Assembly (NCBI GenBank): GCA_024760905.1
Contig: JALRMN010000025.1
Span: forward strand, 271,001 to 335,000
Origin: Plotosus lineatus
Lineage: Eukaryota > Chordata > Actinopteri > Siluriformes > Plotosidae
DNA: 64,000 nt
Direction of reading: 5' to 3'
Position 1 is the stretch's first letter; every line of letters starts with the position of its first letter. The notes beneath the pieces were generated by a model. The model did no database searches. It was not told the origin of the DNA and worked only from the letters and a program-made list of their open reading frames with translations. Below, one piece after another: positions 1 to 10,114 of this stretch. The translations under genes and the position numbers were made by a program.

Positions 1-345
1 AAACATCTTACATGTGCTGTCCCTCTGATGTGCTCATTCCTGATCCCATTTATCCTCATTACTCTCAAAGAGAACCTCAGCATTTTCATCTCTGCTACCT
101 CCAGCTCTGCCTCCTGTCTTTTTCTCGGTGCCACTGTTTCTAAACCATTCAACATCACTGGCCTCATCACAGTCTTGTATACTTTTCCTTTCATTCTTGC
201 CGATACCTTCCTATCACACATTACACCGGACACTTTTCTCCAACCATTCCAACCTGCCTGAACACACTTCGCCTCTTTTCCACACTCTCTATTGCTCTGG
301 ATTGTTGAGCCAAGATACTTACAATCCTCATCGCATTCAATGTAA
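1..345 (-). mobile_element. LINE-A (RTE-like non-LTR retrotransposon), 3'-region fragment
   Basis: Read on the minus strand this encodes the C-terminal part of the LINE-A polyprotein, after the reverse transcriptase core. Landmark words are GWNGWRKV, a degraded YGLETVAL-like stretch and EVAEMKMLRFSL, recognisable in nine other copies in this window. The fragment is open at the window edge, so its true 3' end is unseen. It starts near 345 where similarity stops, as in a 5'-truncated insertion. Frame shifts near 260-300 show that it is dead. LINE-A resembles RTE-clade elements with an APE endonuclease followed by reverse transcriptase; the clade name is inference. Confidence 0.85.
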
Positions 346-354
346 AAGGACATG

Positions 355-480
355 AAGCGTAATAAAGTTTATCCTTTTGCTATCGTTTGTTAAACATGCT
401 ACAGAGCATAAAATCTCATGCACAAACATTCTGAACATTAACTTAGGTATTGTACTGGAATAATAATTGAAAAAGACTTT
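355..480. repeat. 125-bp block repeated inverted at 5563-5852
   Basis: The reverse complement of this block recurs at 5563-5600 plus 5753-5852, where a SINE interrupts it. Shared words include AAAGTCTTTTTCAATTATT and ACTTTATTACGCTTCAT. Similarity stops abruptly at both ends. It has no coding potential that I recognise and may be part of an old DNA transposon, since Tigger-like termini lie nearby in both loci. Confidence 0.75.
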
Positions 481-654
481 AATGATAGTCCTTTCAAACA
501 GCATATGCTGTATAATGTTTATATTTTACTATCAATAAACATAATAGTAAAAATTGAAAAGTTTTTCTTCATCATTACTACATTTTACTACATCAATACT
601 GTATTAATGAGTAATGACTGTCTGTAGAATGTTTTTCAGAAGCATATTTTAGCC
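481..654. other. AT-rich stretch without recognised feature
   Basis: No gene, repeat or motif could be supported here. It lies between the repeated block and the Tigger-like terminus and may be interior sequence of the same decayed transposon. Confidence 0.5.
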
Positions 655-689
655 CATGTAATAGATACACAGTATTTTACTTCTGGTTG

Positions 690-809
690 CTCATTCGCAG
701 ATGTAATATGATACACGGGGTTTTACTTTGGGGACGAGAACTCGCGGATTATCTTCATTCGCGGGAGGGGCCGGAACCGAACCCCTGCAAATATCGAGGG
801 CCTACTGTA
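690..809 (-). mobile_element. Tigger-like DNA transposon terminus
   Basis: The reverse complement of the right edge reads CAGTAGGCCCTCGATATTTG followed by GC-rich sequence with CGCGAATGAAG. This is the CAGT-start, TATTTGCGG-type terminus of Tigger/pogo (Tc1-mariner superfamily) elements. The dinucleotide TA follows directly at the outer edge, fitting the TA target. A related terminus begins near 5238. No transposase is left in this copy. Confidence 0.6.
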
Positions 810-834
810 CACACTCATAACACATGGATAAAAA

Positions 835-905
835 ACACAGACCCCTTTACACAGATAGAATACACATCCTCTATAAACAGATAAAATACACAACTCTACA
901 CTTAG
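835..905. repeat. Vestige of the ~25-bp ACAGATAAAATACAC minisatellite
   Basis: Three or so imperfect units with the words ACAGATAGAATACAC and AACAGATAAAATACAC. Long arrays of the same unit occur at 10745, 15815, 57812 and 61077. Confidence 0.7.
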
Positions 906-1127
906 GAGTGTGTACTTTATCTGCTTATTTTTACCTGCTGTAAAATCCAAACCCAGTATCTTACTGGATCCAGCCTTTGACCCAATTACTGGGTTGATTC
1001 GCAAGAAAAACCTGAAACGATAACAATTAGAATATTAATAATGAAGTAATTTATTTAATGTTATGCATTTTAAGATGTCTGAGAACAAATCTTAGGGAAG
1101 TCCTAAATAAGGGTGTTAAATCATTGC
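906..1127. other. Unannotated AT-rich spacer
   Basis: Nothing recognisable was found. It separates the minisatellite vestige from the first SINE. Confidence 0.5.
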
Positions 1128-1455
1128 ACGAGGCAGTGGTGTCTAGTGGATAGGGTGCAGGATCGCTGATCCTAAGGTTGGGGGTTCGAGTCCTCACAAG
1201 GTTGTCACTGTCCCCCCCAGTGCAGCTAACTGAGTTATCAAAGGCAGGCCATGTCTCTCACTGTCTATGGTGAGAGGCATGTAAAATAACCAATGCTGAC
1301 TTTCGTAAAGAGTAGGTTGCAAAGCTGTGAGCATGTTTCTACTACCTGGAAAGGGATGGGCTCCGCCAGGCCAAATCAGCCCAAGTCTCGCCATGAAGGC
1401 GCCCCAATGACATCCTCGGATGTTAAGGGATAAGTGAAGCGAGTAAAATACATGC
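1128..1455 (+). mobile_element. tRNA-derived SINE (family S1), variant 3' tail
   Basis: The head carries tRNA-like pol III boxes: an A-box-like GTGGTGTCTAGTGGATAGG and the B box GGTTCGAGTCC near 1182-1192. The family body follows with GCTAACTGAGTTATCAAAGG and CTCACTGTCTATGGTGAGAG. After about 1330 the sequence leaves the RTE-tailed and L2-tailed versions found elsewhere and ends with a different GCTCCGCCAGG-containing segment, so this may be a third tail type or a later insertion. The head is a retroposon module, not a functional tRNA gene. Confidence 0.8.
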
Positions 1456-1545
1456 ACTTACCATGTAACATTACTTAACTGTTTTGGGTCAAAATATAAA
1501 TATATTTAAATTTATATAACATACTACATATGAGCATTATTAATT

Positions 1546-1629
1546 TTTCTTTCTTCCTTTCGCCTTTTTCCCGTTCTCGGGAGTCACCACAGCAAATCAT
1601 CTGATTTGCACATTTGATGCTATGATGTG
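1546..1629 (-). mobile_element. SINE S1, 5'-truncated RTE-type tail with 18-bp TSD
   Basis: Minus-strand tail only, with the words AATCAGATGATTTGCTGTGG and AAAGGAAGAAAG. It is flanked by perfect 18-bp direct repeats ATATGAGCATTATTAATT at 1528-1545 and 1630-1647. Severe 5' truncation with a long TSD is typical of LINE-driven target-primed reverse transcription. Confidence 0.9.
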
Positions 1630-1770
1630 ATATGAGCATTATTAATTAAGTATTGAAATTAAAAATATCTGATTGATATGAAACACTACAAGTTTATATA
1701 TGTGTTTTTCTTGAAAATGATTAATAGATGTTATTTCTACTGCAATTTTGTGAGCTCTCACTATTATTAC

Positions 1771-2500
1771 CAGTACAGTCATATCTCACCTTACGAAAGG
1801 CCCAGCTAACGAAAAATCCAAGGATCGAAATGGATTTACCTAAAATTTCCGTCTCTGTACACAATAAATCTCAAAACATCTTAAAAATTCAAACAATGTG
1901 AGCTTGGCTTCGCAGCCGCCCAAACGTAAATACACTTGTAGCATCTGGTATTTTGCTTTGAAATTGACACGATAGAGTTGCTCTCCCATTGGCTTTCTCC
2001 CAACACCCCACCCCACTGGTCTCCCATTGGCTAGGAGGGAGCTGCATCTCCATGATACCCATGATGCTACTCGTGTGCCTTCGACCCATTGCTCATCACG
2101 GACTTCTAACACGAGTAAAGGACAGAGTTACTGTTGTTCCATGAGTTTTTCGAGTGTGCTCATTGCAACTTTATTCTTCGTTATTTATCATGGGCCCTAG
2201 GAAAGTAATTTCTGGTGCAAGTGAAAAGAAGAAGTGGGCTCGTGGCATGCAGTTGAGTGATATTGCAAAGGAATATGGCTGAAACCCGTCTACCATCAGT
2301 ATGATGTTGAAGCAGGAGGCGGCCGTAAAAGGTATACTTTTATAATTTTTAAAGGGTTTAGGGGGTAGTATTGGGGGCCATGGAATGAATCAGGCCTTGT
2401 ACATGTAAAATGTGACTCAACTTACGAAAAAAAAAAAAAAAAAAATCAGGTTACAAAACCACTTCTGGATTGGATTAATTTTGAAATGTGATTTTGTTTT
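1771..2500 (+). mobile_element. Tigger/pogo-like DNA transposon, internally deleted
   Basis: The left edge has the CAGTCATATCTCACCTTACG type terminus and the right side holds the matching subterminal words ACTCAACTTACGAAAA and CAGGTTACAAAACCAC. Around 2188-2330 a broken reading frame starts MGPRKVISG and contains QLSDIAKEYG, then NPSTISMMLK after an in-frame stop. That pattern is the CENP-B/Tigger-type helix-turn-helix DNA-binding domain at the N-terminus of the transposase. Most of the DDE catalytic part is missing, so the copy is non-autonomous. Confidence 0.7.
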
Positions 2501-2636
2501 GCTATAAAGCACAAACAATTATTTAAAATTATGTATGATCATATGAATCATAGCTGCCAAATTTTGCAAATCAAAAAACAGACTCGGCTCGAGCAGCCTT
2601 TCAAAATGCCCCGAATCGATACGAAACACCCCTTTT
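2501..2636. other. Short spacer, no feature seen
   Basis: Sequence between the Tigger-like element and the LTR; nothing supportable was found. Confidence 0.5.
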
Positions 2637-2995
2637 TGTTGTGGTGGGAGTGTATGCGTAGGACTCAAGGATGCAGGAGACCGAAGGAAGGTTCAACGAT
2701 TTAATAAACATTAAACACTGTCAATCACTAGAATACAAAAATCAAGAGAAGTGGTCGAGCACGAAGCACGAACCAGGGATCAGAGAGAACATCGAGGAGC
2801 AGAGTCACTGAAACCAATCTTCTCACAGTGGAGGGGAGCATGCCGCTCCCTTTTATCGCTGGCTGCCGCTGATTGCAGATTAGGACCAGGTGCGCTCAGC
2901 TCGGAAACTCATTTACCGGCAATCGCCACGCCCCTCATCAGCACCTGCAATGAATTAAGGAAAGGTTAGTTCGCCAGCCAGCACAGACCATGACA
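2637..2995 (-). repeat. LTR of sushi-like Ty3/Gypsy element A (3' LTR)
   Basis: On the minus strand the LTR begins TGTCATGGTCTGTGCTGGC and ends CCACAACA, the usual TG...CA. It is about 359 bp and matches LTRs at 15451-15811 and 32178-32524. It lies just downstream of the chromodomain/integrase end of the coding region, so it is the 3' LTR. A TATA-like GATAAAAGG and the self-primer-like GTGAGAAGATT (one mismatch to the 15.6-kb copy) are present. Confidence 0.9.
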
Positions 2996-4910
2996 GTACC
3001 CACCCTTTAAGGGGCGCCACCTGGCGCCCGACCAGGCTTGTCCGGGAACTGATGACAGGATTTGTCTAACAGGTCCGAGTCCAGGATTAGGGACCGGGGA
3101 ATCCACGACCGCTCTTCGGGACCATACCCCTACCAGTCCACTAAATACTGGAAGCCTCGGACCCACCTGCGTACATCAAGGATTTGGTTGACCGTGTATG
3201 CGGGATGTCCATCAATCAGTCGGGGAAGAGAGGGTGGGGGGGTCGGTGGGGATACTTTCTACCACCGGCTTAATTAGGGAGACATGAAACACTGGGTGTA
3301 CCTTGAGTGAGGGTGGGAGTCTTAGTCAGACGGCACTGGGGTTTATGATTTTCTTAATCACGTAGGGCCCAATGTATCGAGGAGTTGTTTTTAATCAACT
3401 TGCAGGGGCAGGTCCCGGGAGGAGACCCACACTTGTTGTCCGACCTTGTAGGGAGGTGCCGGGGTTCGGTGGCAATCAGCAATCCTCCGGTTTCAGACCG
3501 CTGTTTGCTCCAGGGCAGCCCGTGCTTTTTTCCAGACCCGACGTGCTCTGCGGAACTGTGCCTGGATTGATGGGATGGCCACCTCGACCGCCTGGCTGGG
3601 GAACGGGGGGGGGGGGGGGGTCTGGAACCCATTGATCACCATGAAGGGGGACAGCCGGTGGCTGTGCAGATCAGTGAATTGTGTGCGTATTCTACCTATG
3701 GGAGGTGTGCGGCCCAGGAGCCTGGGAGGTGGGAGGTGATGCAGTGCGGGGAAGATCCGAGGCTTTGGTTCACGCGTTCCGCCTGCTCGGTCGACTGAAG
3801 GTGGTAACCGGAGGTCAAGCTGCAGGAGACTCCCAAGGTGTTGCAGAATGCCTTCCAACTCTGGATGCTAATGCCTCAGTCTTACACGATGTCCTGGGGG
3901 ATGCCATGGAGGCGGAAGACGTGATGGATCAGGAGATCTGCTGTTTCCATTGCCGAGGGCAGTTTGGGTAGGGCAACAAAATGGACCACCTTGGAGAACC
4001 GGTCCACTACTGTCAGGATGACAATGTTCCCTCGGACGGGGGTAACCCGGTGACGAAATCGTCCGCAATGTGCAACCAGGGGCAATGGGGAACGGGTAAG
4101 GGTTGGAGGAGATCCGTGGGTGCACGATGGGAGGACTTGCTCCAGGCACAGGTGACAGATAAACAGACAGATAGCCTCCGATAAACTCCCTAGTGCCGGC
4201 TGCCATCGTTGGCCACCAGAAGCATTGACAGCGCAGGAAGAGAGTTCGGTGGGCTCCGGGGTGGCAGGCTAACTTTGAGGCATGGGACCACTGGAGTGCT
4301 GGGGTTCTGGCCGACGGGAGAACATATAGTCGGCCTTGGGGGCACTCGACGGGCTCCAGTTCCCCCTGATGGGCATCCCGAACTCATCGTTCTATCTATT
4401 GGGCTACTCCAAGTATGCAGGAGGAGGGCAGGATGGTTTCTATGGTAGAGTCTTCACCCGAGGAGAATTGCCTGGAGGGAGCATCTGGCTTAGTATTCCG
4501 GGAGCCTGGTTGGTAGGTCAGCGTGAAGTCGAACCTCCCCAAGTAGAGTGACCATCGTGCCTGACGGGAGTTCAACCTCTTGGCTGTACGAAGGTAGGAC
4601 AGATTCTTATGGTCAGTCCAGACCACGAAAGGGTGAGCCGCTCCTTCCAGCCAGTGCCTCCAATCCTGGAGCGCCAAGACCACCGCCAGCAGCTCGCGAT
4701 TCCCAACATCATAATTTCATTCTGCCAGGGACAAATGATGGGAGAAGAAGGCGCATGGGTGGAGCTTCTGGTCTGTGTGGGACCATTGGGAGAGGACTGC
4801 CCCCCACCCCTTAGTCTGAGGCATCAACTTCCACTATGAACTGCAGCGAGGGGTCCAGGTGGATCAGTATGGGTGCATGGACGAATTTCACCTTCAGCTT
4901 GTCATGAGCC
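2996..4910 (-). mobile_element. Sushi-like Ty3/Gypsy chromovirus A, 3' half of pol (decayed)
   Basis: Minus-strand coding remnants run in Gypsy order. RNase H is at about 4396-4683 ([17 protein letters not shown], then YQPGSRN). Integrase core is at about 3490-4085 ([16 protein letters not shown]). Integrase C-terminal and chromodomain-like remnants lie at about 2966-3400. The 3' LTR follows at once, with a purine-rich tract at 3000-3010. Multiple frameshifts and stops show it is dead, and a poly-G run sits at 3607-3620. It stops near 4910, the same internal place where the 5'-half copy at 13.2 kb begins. Gag, protease and most of RT are absent. Confidence 0.85.
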
Positions 4911-4915
4911 ACTTC

Positions 4916-5075
4916 TGTAAAGTTTTGAAAGGAAGGCAGAAACAAGCCATGTCAGAAATGTTCTTCAAGAAAAGAAAGGGACATCTGGAAGAAGAGTCAT
5001 CCACACCAAAGCGAGTAGCAAGAGAAAAAAAAAGTGCCTTTATGTATGCCAACTGCTCACCACCAGTACTCTGAG
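4916..5075 (+). pseudogene. Possible Tigger/pogo transposase C-terminal remnant
   Basis: A plus-strand frame contains KVLKGRQKQAMSEMFFKKR followed by a charged tail and a stop. A short motif of this type (KQxxxxxFFKKRK) is common at the extreme C-terminus of Tigger-like transposases. No DDE domain precedes it, because the sushi-like element abuts at about 4910. The identification is tentative. Confidence 0.4.
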
Positions 5076-5236
5076 TGGCTCATACACTTTCTTAATGACA
5101 TTCATCATAGCAAAGGTTTATGATTTGTTTATTTTTAGCAAAATAGATGGCATTATTATTCGAATATGTATTATCCAACCCAAAAACGGATTCCCATACT
5201 CAGAGCCAAGAAAATGTGCCAAGTACATTTTTACGT

Positions 5237-5562
5237 ACAGTAGGCCCTTGGCTATTTGCGGTTTTGCACTCACGGTTTGAGTATTCACGGACTGCCGAGC
5301 AACTGACATGTCACTCAAATTCATCCAATGACTGTCCTCCTTCCTGCTGATTGGTTGAGATGATGTAACGCCCCTTTTCCTCATTCCTGCACAAGTTGTC
5401 AATGAGCCTTTTGTTGTGTGTGTTTTAATTACCAGTTAAGCTCTATCATACCACTCAAGCGCTGTACGTCTTCAATGGCTAAGTGATAGAAAATGTTGGA
5501 TGTCACTTCTGAAGAAATAAGACTTTCTCCTGAAGAAACGACAGTTTCCTCTGAACTTTTGT
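5237..5562 (+). mobile_element. Tigger-like DNA transposon 5' terminus and leader
   Basis: Starts TACAGTAGGCCCTTGGCTAT then TTGCGGTTTTGCACTCACGG, the Tigger-type terminus also seen reversed at 809. The following 300 bp look like untranslated leader and hold no coding motif that I recognise. Confidence 0.55.
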
Positions 5563-5852
5563 ATTAAAGTCTTTTTCAATTATTATTCCAGTACAGTATC
5601 AGTAGGCTGCAAAGCCATCAGCGTGTTTCTGTCCCTTGCTAAAAGGGTTGTGTCAGGAAGTGCATCCAACGTAAAAATCTATGCCAAATCAAACGTGCGA
5701 AGTATTCGCTGTGGCAACCCCTGACAAAGGGACAAAGCCGAAAGGAAATCTCATTCCAGTACAGTATCTAAGTTAATGTTTGTGCGTGAGATTTTATGTT
5801 CTGCAGCATGTTTAACAAACGATAACAAAAGGATAAACTTTATTACGCTTCA
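5563..5852. repeat. Inverted copy of the 355-480 block, interrupted by a SINE
   Basis: 5563-5600 joined to 5769-5852 is the reverse complement of 355-480. The interruption is exactly one SINE plus one copy of its target-site duplication, so 355-480 represents the pre-insertion (empty) sequence. Confidence 0.85.
5601..5752 (+). mobile_element. SINE S1, 5'-truncated, RTE-type tail, 16-bp TSD
   Basis: Begins within the SINE body (AGTAGGCTGCAAAGCCATCA) and ends with ATTCGCTGTGGCAACCCC and GCCGAAAGGAAA. The perfect 16-bp repeats ATTCCAGTACAGTATC at 5585-5600 and 5753-5768 flank it. The paralogous block at 355-480 lacks the SINE and has one target copy, which confirms the boundaries. Confidence 0.95.
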
Positions 5853-5935
5853 TAGAGAGTGGGACTCAAACCCCCAACCTTGGATCAGCGATCCTGCACC
5901 CTATACCACTAGACCACCACTGACCCATTGATATG
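5853..5935 (-). mobile_element. SINE S1 tRNA-like head, minus strand
   Basis: Reverse complement carries GGTCAGTGGTGGTCTAGTGG and the B box GGTTTGAGTCCCAC. Only the head is present. It is not a functional tRNA gene, since no cloverleaf with an acceptor stem can be closed. Confidence 0.8.
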
Positions 5936-5989
5936 AGTATGAAATAAACGTGTTTGTGCCAGTTGTTGATTTTCAAAATTTTAACAGTA

Positions 5990-6200
5990 CCTTGCCGTTT
6001 CCACGAACTTAAAAGTTTAAGGCATTGAATGGGTTTGAGATGCTCCCGCAAATCCACCTCTTCAACATATTGGAGATCATCTTCTTCCACCCCAACATCT
6101 GACAACGTCTTCAATAATGAATTTACACCATCATCTGGTAGACTTGGCAGAATTGCTCATATGGAGTCTTTGATGGTGTTTATTGACATTTTTCTATAAA
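5990..6200 (-). pseudogene. SAM-like-domain coding exon or pseudo-exon
   Basis: The minus strand reads SLPDDGVNSLLKTLSDVGVE, then EDDLQYVEEVDLREHLKPIQ and CLKLLSSWKRQG, and stops at AAG|GTACTG, a good splice donor near 5990. The alternating hydrophobic pattern and the LKPIQ...KLL...W end resemble SAM-type helical domains in uncharacterised fish proteins. An in-frame TGA lies upstream at about 6163, so the exon is either shorter than drawn or dead. The match is from memory of family style, not an alignment. Confidence 0.4.
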
Positions 6201-6299
6201 GGAATGGAATGGTGAAGCACTACTACTGAAAGTAGTAATTATGTATTCTGGTAAAAGGTAGTAGTCTATTAGCCTTTCAGATTCAAGCATAAATCTTTT

Positions 6300-6600
6300 T
6301 TGTCAATTTATTCTTCTAAACAGTGGATACCTACATCAACCAAGGACTTTGACTGGTATTTTTCAGCAACAAAATGCACATCTGATCCACAATTCACAAG
6401 GATCAATTTTATTCTCCCAAAGACAAGACCATCATCATTTTGTTCAATCACAATATGCATATTTGTCATTTGTTAAAATTGCATGCCAGAGATCCGGTGG
6501 GCGGGGTTTCAACAGATTGAGTGACTTAGTTATCTGATTTAAAAATTTCCAACACTTTCCATTCCTATATTTTTACTGAGTCTATACATATTACACTTTT
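6300..6600 (-). pseudogene. Possible degraded coding exon linked to the SAM-like exon
   Basis: A minus-strand frame across about 6340-6545 contains QNDDGLVFG and KLILVNCGSDVHFVAEKYQS, then SLVDVG. It has the composition of real protein but is interrupted by stops. It lies directly upstream of the SAM-like exon on the same strand and could belong to the same decayed gene. The function is unknown. Confidence 0.3.
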
Positions 6601-6792
6601 TAGATATACAGCGTTTGAAATGAGTGCACTTTGCTAGGTCACTAAATTGTCCGACCTAAAAAATGGCCGCAGGTGCTCACCGTGTAAAAAATAAAATAGC
6701 TGTACTGTATAACGCGTGCACGTGCAAGCCCCGTTTGAACATTTATGTTTATTACTTGGAAAAATACCAGTCAGTAACAAGGTAGATATCCA

Positions 6793-9700
6793 TCATCATC
6801 ATCATCATCTTCCGCTAAGTCTGGGGTCGGGTCGCGGGGGCAGCAACCTAAGCAAAGAGGTCCAGACGTCCCTCTCCCCAGACACCTCCTCCAACTCTCC
6901 CGGGGTACACCGAGGCGGTCCCAGACAAGCCGAGAGACATAGTCCCTCCAGTGTGTTCAAGGTCGACCCCGCGGTCTCTTCCCGGTTGGACATGCCCGAA
7001 ACACCACACCAGGGAGGCGTCCGGGAGGCATTCTGACCAGATGCACAAGCCACATCAACTGGCCCCTCTCAACGTGGAAGAGCAATGGATCTACTCCGAG
7101 CTCTCCCCGGATGGTAGAGCTTCTCACCATATCTCTAAGGGAGAACCCCACCACCCGGTGAAGGAAGTTCATTTCAGCCGCTTGTATCCGTGATCTTGTT
7201 CTTTCAGTCACTACCCAAAGCTCGTGACCATAGGTGAGGGTTGGAACGTAGATCACAGGTAAATTGAGAGCTTCGTCTTGCGGCTCAGCTCCTTTTTCAC
7301 CATGACGGACCGGTACAGGCACCACTTAACAGCAGAGGCTGCAGCGATCCGTCTGTCGATCTCTCACTCCATCCTTCCCTCACTTGTGAACAAGACCCCA
7401 AGATACTTAGACTCCTCCATTTGGGGCAGGACCTTATTCCCGACCCAGAGGGTGCATTCCACCCTGTCCGACTGAGAACCATGGCCTCAGAATTGGAGGT
7501 ACTGATCCTCATCCTGGCTGCTTCGCACTCGGCTGTGATTCGTTCCCATGAGAGCTGGAGGTCCCGACTTAATGAAACCAAAAGGACAACATCATCTGCA
7601 AAAAGCAGAGACAAGATCCAATGGCCACCAAACCAGAACCCCTCAACTGCGCCTAGAAATTCTGTCCATAAAAATTATGAACAGAATCGGTGACAAAGGA
7701 CAGCCTTGGCAGACGCCAACTCCCACCGGAAACAAATTTGACCTGTTGTTGTCAATACGGACCAAACATTGGCTCCGATGATACAGCGACGGAATGGCTC
7801 ATAGCAACGGATCCAGAACGTCGTACTCAGAGCACGCCCCACAAGATCGTTCGAGGGACATGGTCGGAAGCCTTCTCCAAATCCACAAAGCACATGTGGA
7901 CAGATTGGGCAAACTCCCATGCCCCCTCCAAAATCCTGTGGAGCATATAGAGTTGGTCAAGAGTGCTACGACCAGGACGACAACCACATTGTTCCTCCTG
8001 AATCTGAGGTTCAACTATCGGTTAGATCCTCCTCTCAAGTACCTCTGCATAGACTTTCCCAGGTAGACTGGGGAGTGTAATTCCATGATAATAGGAACAC
8101 ACCCTCCAGTCCCCCTTTTTAAAAATTGGGACCACCACTCCAGTTTGCCAATCAAGAGGTACAGCCCCTGATGACCATGCAATGTTGCAGAAACATGTCA
8201 ACCAAGACCGTCCTACAGCATCCAGAACCCTGAGATATTCTGGGCGGATCTCGTCCAACCCCGGAGCTTGATCACCGAGGAGCTTTTTGACAACTTCAGT
8301 GACCTCCACTCCAGTGATGGGCGGACCACCACCAAAACCCCCAGGGTCTTCCTCTTCCACGGAGGGCGTGTTGGTGGGATTGAGTAGGTCCTCAAAGTAT
8401 TCCCTGCACCTCTCGACGACATCCCCAGTCGAGGTAAGCAGCTCCACACCTCCACTGTAAATTGTTTCCCTCTCCTAAGGCGTCAGATGGAGGTCCAGAA
8501 CCTTTTTGAGGCCAACCGATAATCACTCTCCAGGCCATCACCGAACTCCTCCCACGCCCGAGATTTTGCATCTGCGATAGCCTCAGCTGCAGCACATTTG
8601 GCCTGTCAGTGCCTGTTTGCTGTCTCGTGAGTCCCACAGGCTAATAAAACCTGATAAGCCTCCTTCTTCAGCTGGACGGCCCCCTTCACCGCAGGTGTCC
8701 ACCACCGGGTTTGGGAATTACCACCACGCCAAGCACCAACGACCTTACGGCCACAGCTATTGGCTGCTGCCTCAGCAATGGAGGCACGAAACATGGCCCA
8801 ATCGAATTCCATGTCCCCTGCCTCCCCCGGGATGTGGTTGTAGCTCTGCCGGAGTTGGGAGTTAAAGGCCTCTCGAACAGGACTCTGCCAAACGTTCCCA
8901 GCAGACCCCGATTCGGTCTGGAAGGCAGCCTCCCCACCACCGAAGCCACTCACCACCAGGTAGTGATCGGTAGACAGCTCAGCTCCTCTCTTCACCCGAG
9001 TGTCCAGAACATATGGTCACAAGTCCGATGACATGACTACAAAGTCAATCATCGAATTGTGACCTAGGGTGTCCTGGTGCCAAGTGCACTTTTGGGCACA
9101 CTTCTGTTCGAACATAGTGTTCATGATAGACAAACTGTGACAAGCACAGAAGTCCAACAATGAAACACCATTCAGGTTCAGACTGGAGAGGCCGTACCTA
9201 CCGATCACACTATCGTTGCCCACATGGGCGTTGAAGTCTCCCAAGCCAACGAGTGAGTCTCCCGAGGGAGCGTTCTCCAACACACATCCCAGACTCCAAA
9301 AAGGGTGGGTACTCTGAACTGTCATTTGGTGCATAAGCACAAATAACAGTCAGGACCTGCCCCCCCCCACCCCCACCCAAAGACAGAGGGAAGCTACCCT
9401 TTAGTCAACTGGGGAGAACACCAACATTTGGGCACCAAGACAGGGGGCAACAAGAATACCCACACCGGCTCGCCGCCTCTCCCCATTAGCAACTCTAGAA
9501 TAGAATAAGGTCCATCCTCTCTCGAGATGGATGGCTCCAGAGCCCGAGCTATGCATTGAGATGAGCCCGACTATATCTAGTCGGTATCTCTCCACCTTGC
9601 GCACCAGATCAGGCTCCTTCCCCGCCAGAGAGGTGACATTCCATGTCCTGTGGGTCAGAGTAAGTAGCCGAGGATCGGTCCGACAGAACCCATGCCTTCG

Positions 9701-10104
9701 GCTGTCACCCAACTCACACTGCACCCGACCCCTAAAACTTCTTCCATGGGTGGTGGGTCTAAGGTAGGGCAGAGCCATGTCTCCTTTTCGGGCTAAGCCC
9801 GGCCAGGCTCGATGGGCAGAAGCCCAACCACCAGGCGCTCACCTTCGAGCCCCTCCCCCAGGCCTTGCTCCAGGAGGGAACCCTGGTGACCTGCGTCCAG
9901 GCAAGGGAGACTGCTTCCTGTGCGCTCACTCAGATGTCATGTGTCATAGGGGTTTTTTGAATCGCATTTCGCCTGGACCTTCACCCCGGACCTGTTTGCC
10001 TTGGGTGACCCTACTAGGGGCATTTGCCCCCGACAACATAGCTCCTTGGATCATTAAGTCAAGAAAACCCCTCCACCACGATAAGGTGGCGATTCAGGGA
10101 GGGA
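6793..10104 (-). mobile_element. Rex3: Rex3 non-LTR retrotransposon (RTE clade), complete length with TSD
   Basis: A 3.3-kb minus-strand element. Its 5' leader (about 9780-10104) is GC-rich. APE endonuclease follows (TWNVTSLAGKEPDLV at about 9640; LVGLGDFNAHVGN at about 9240), then reverse transcriptase (SLLFADDVVLL at about 7600), a C-terminal PPGRLPG region, and a short 3' end with (GAT)n tail at 6793-6810. Words at 7690-7711 and 8131-8150 correspond to the widely used Rex3 RT primer sites. Ten-base direct repeats TAGATATCCA at 6783-6792 and 10105-10114 mark a complete insertion. Several frameshifts break the single ORF between about 9400 and 7000, so it is no longer autonomous. Confidence 0.92.
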
Positions 10105-10114
10105 TAGATATCCA

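Noticed and set aside
1140..1195. Possible tRNA gene (A and B boxes with GGTTCGAGTCC)
   Set aside because: The pol III boxes belong to the SINE head. No acceptor stem can pair, and the SINE body follows directly. The same applies at 5853-5935, 27570-27645 and 55960-56036.
3601..3625. Poly-G run and other G/C homopolymers (16266, 20295, 22920, 28280) as functional G-quadruplex sites
   Set aside because: They sit in decayed elements or at LINE-A 5' ends and vary between copies; the length may be affected by sequencing. No evidence of function.
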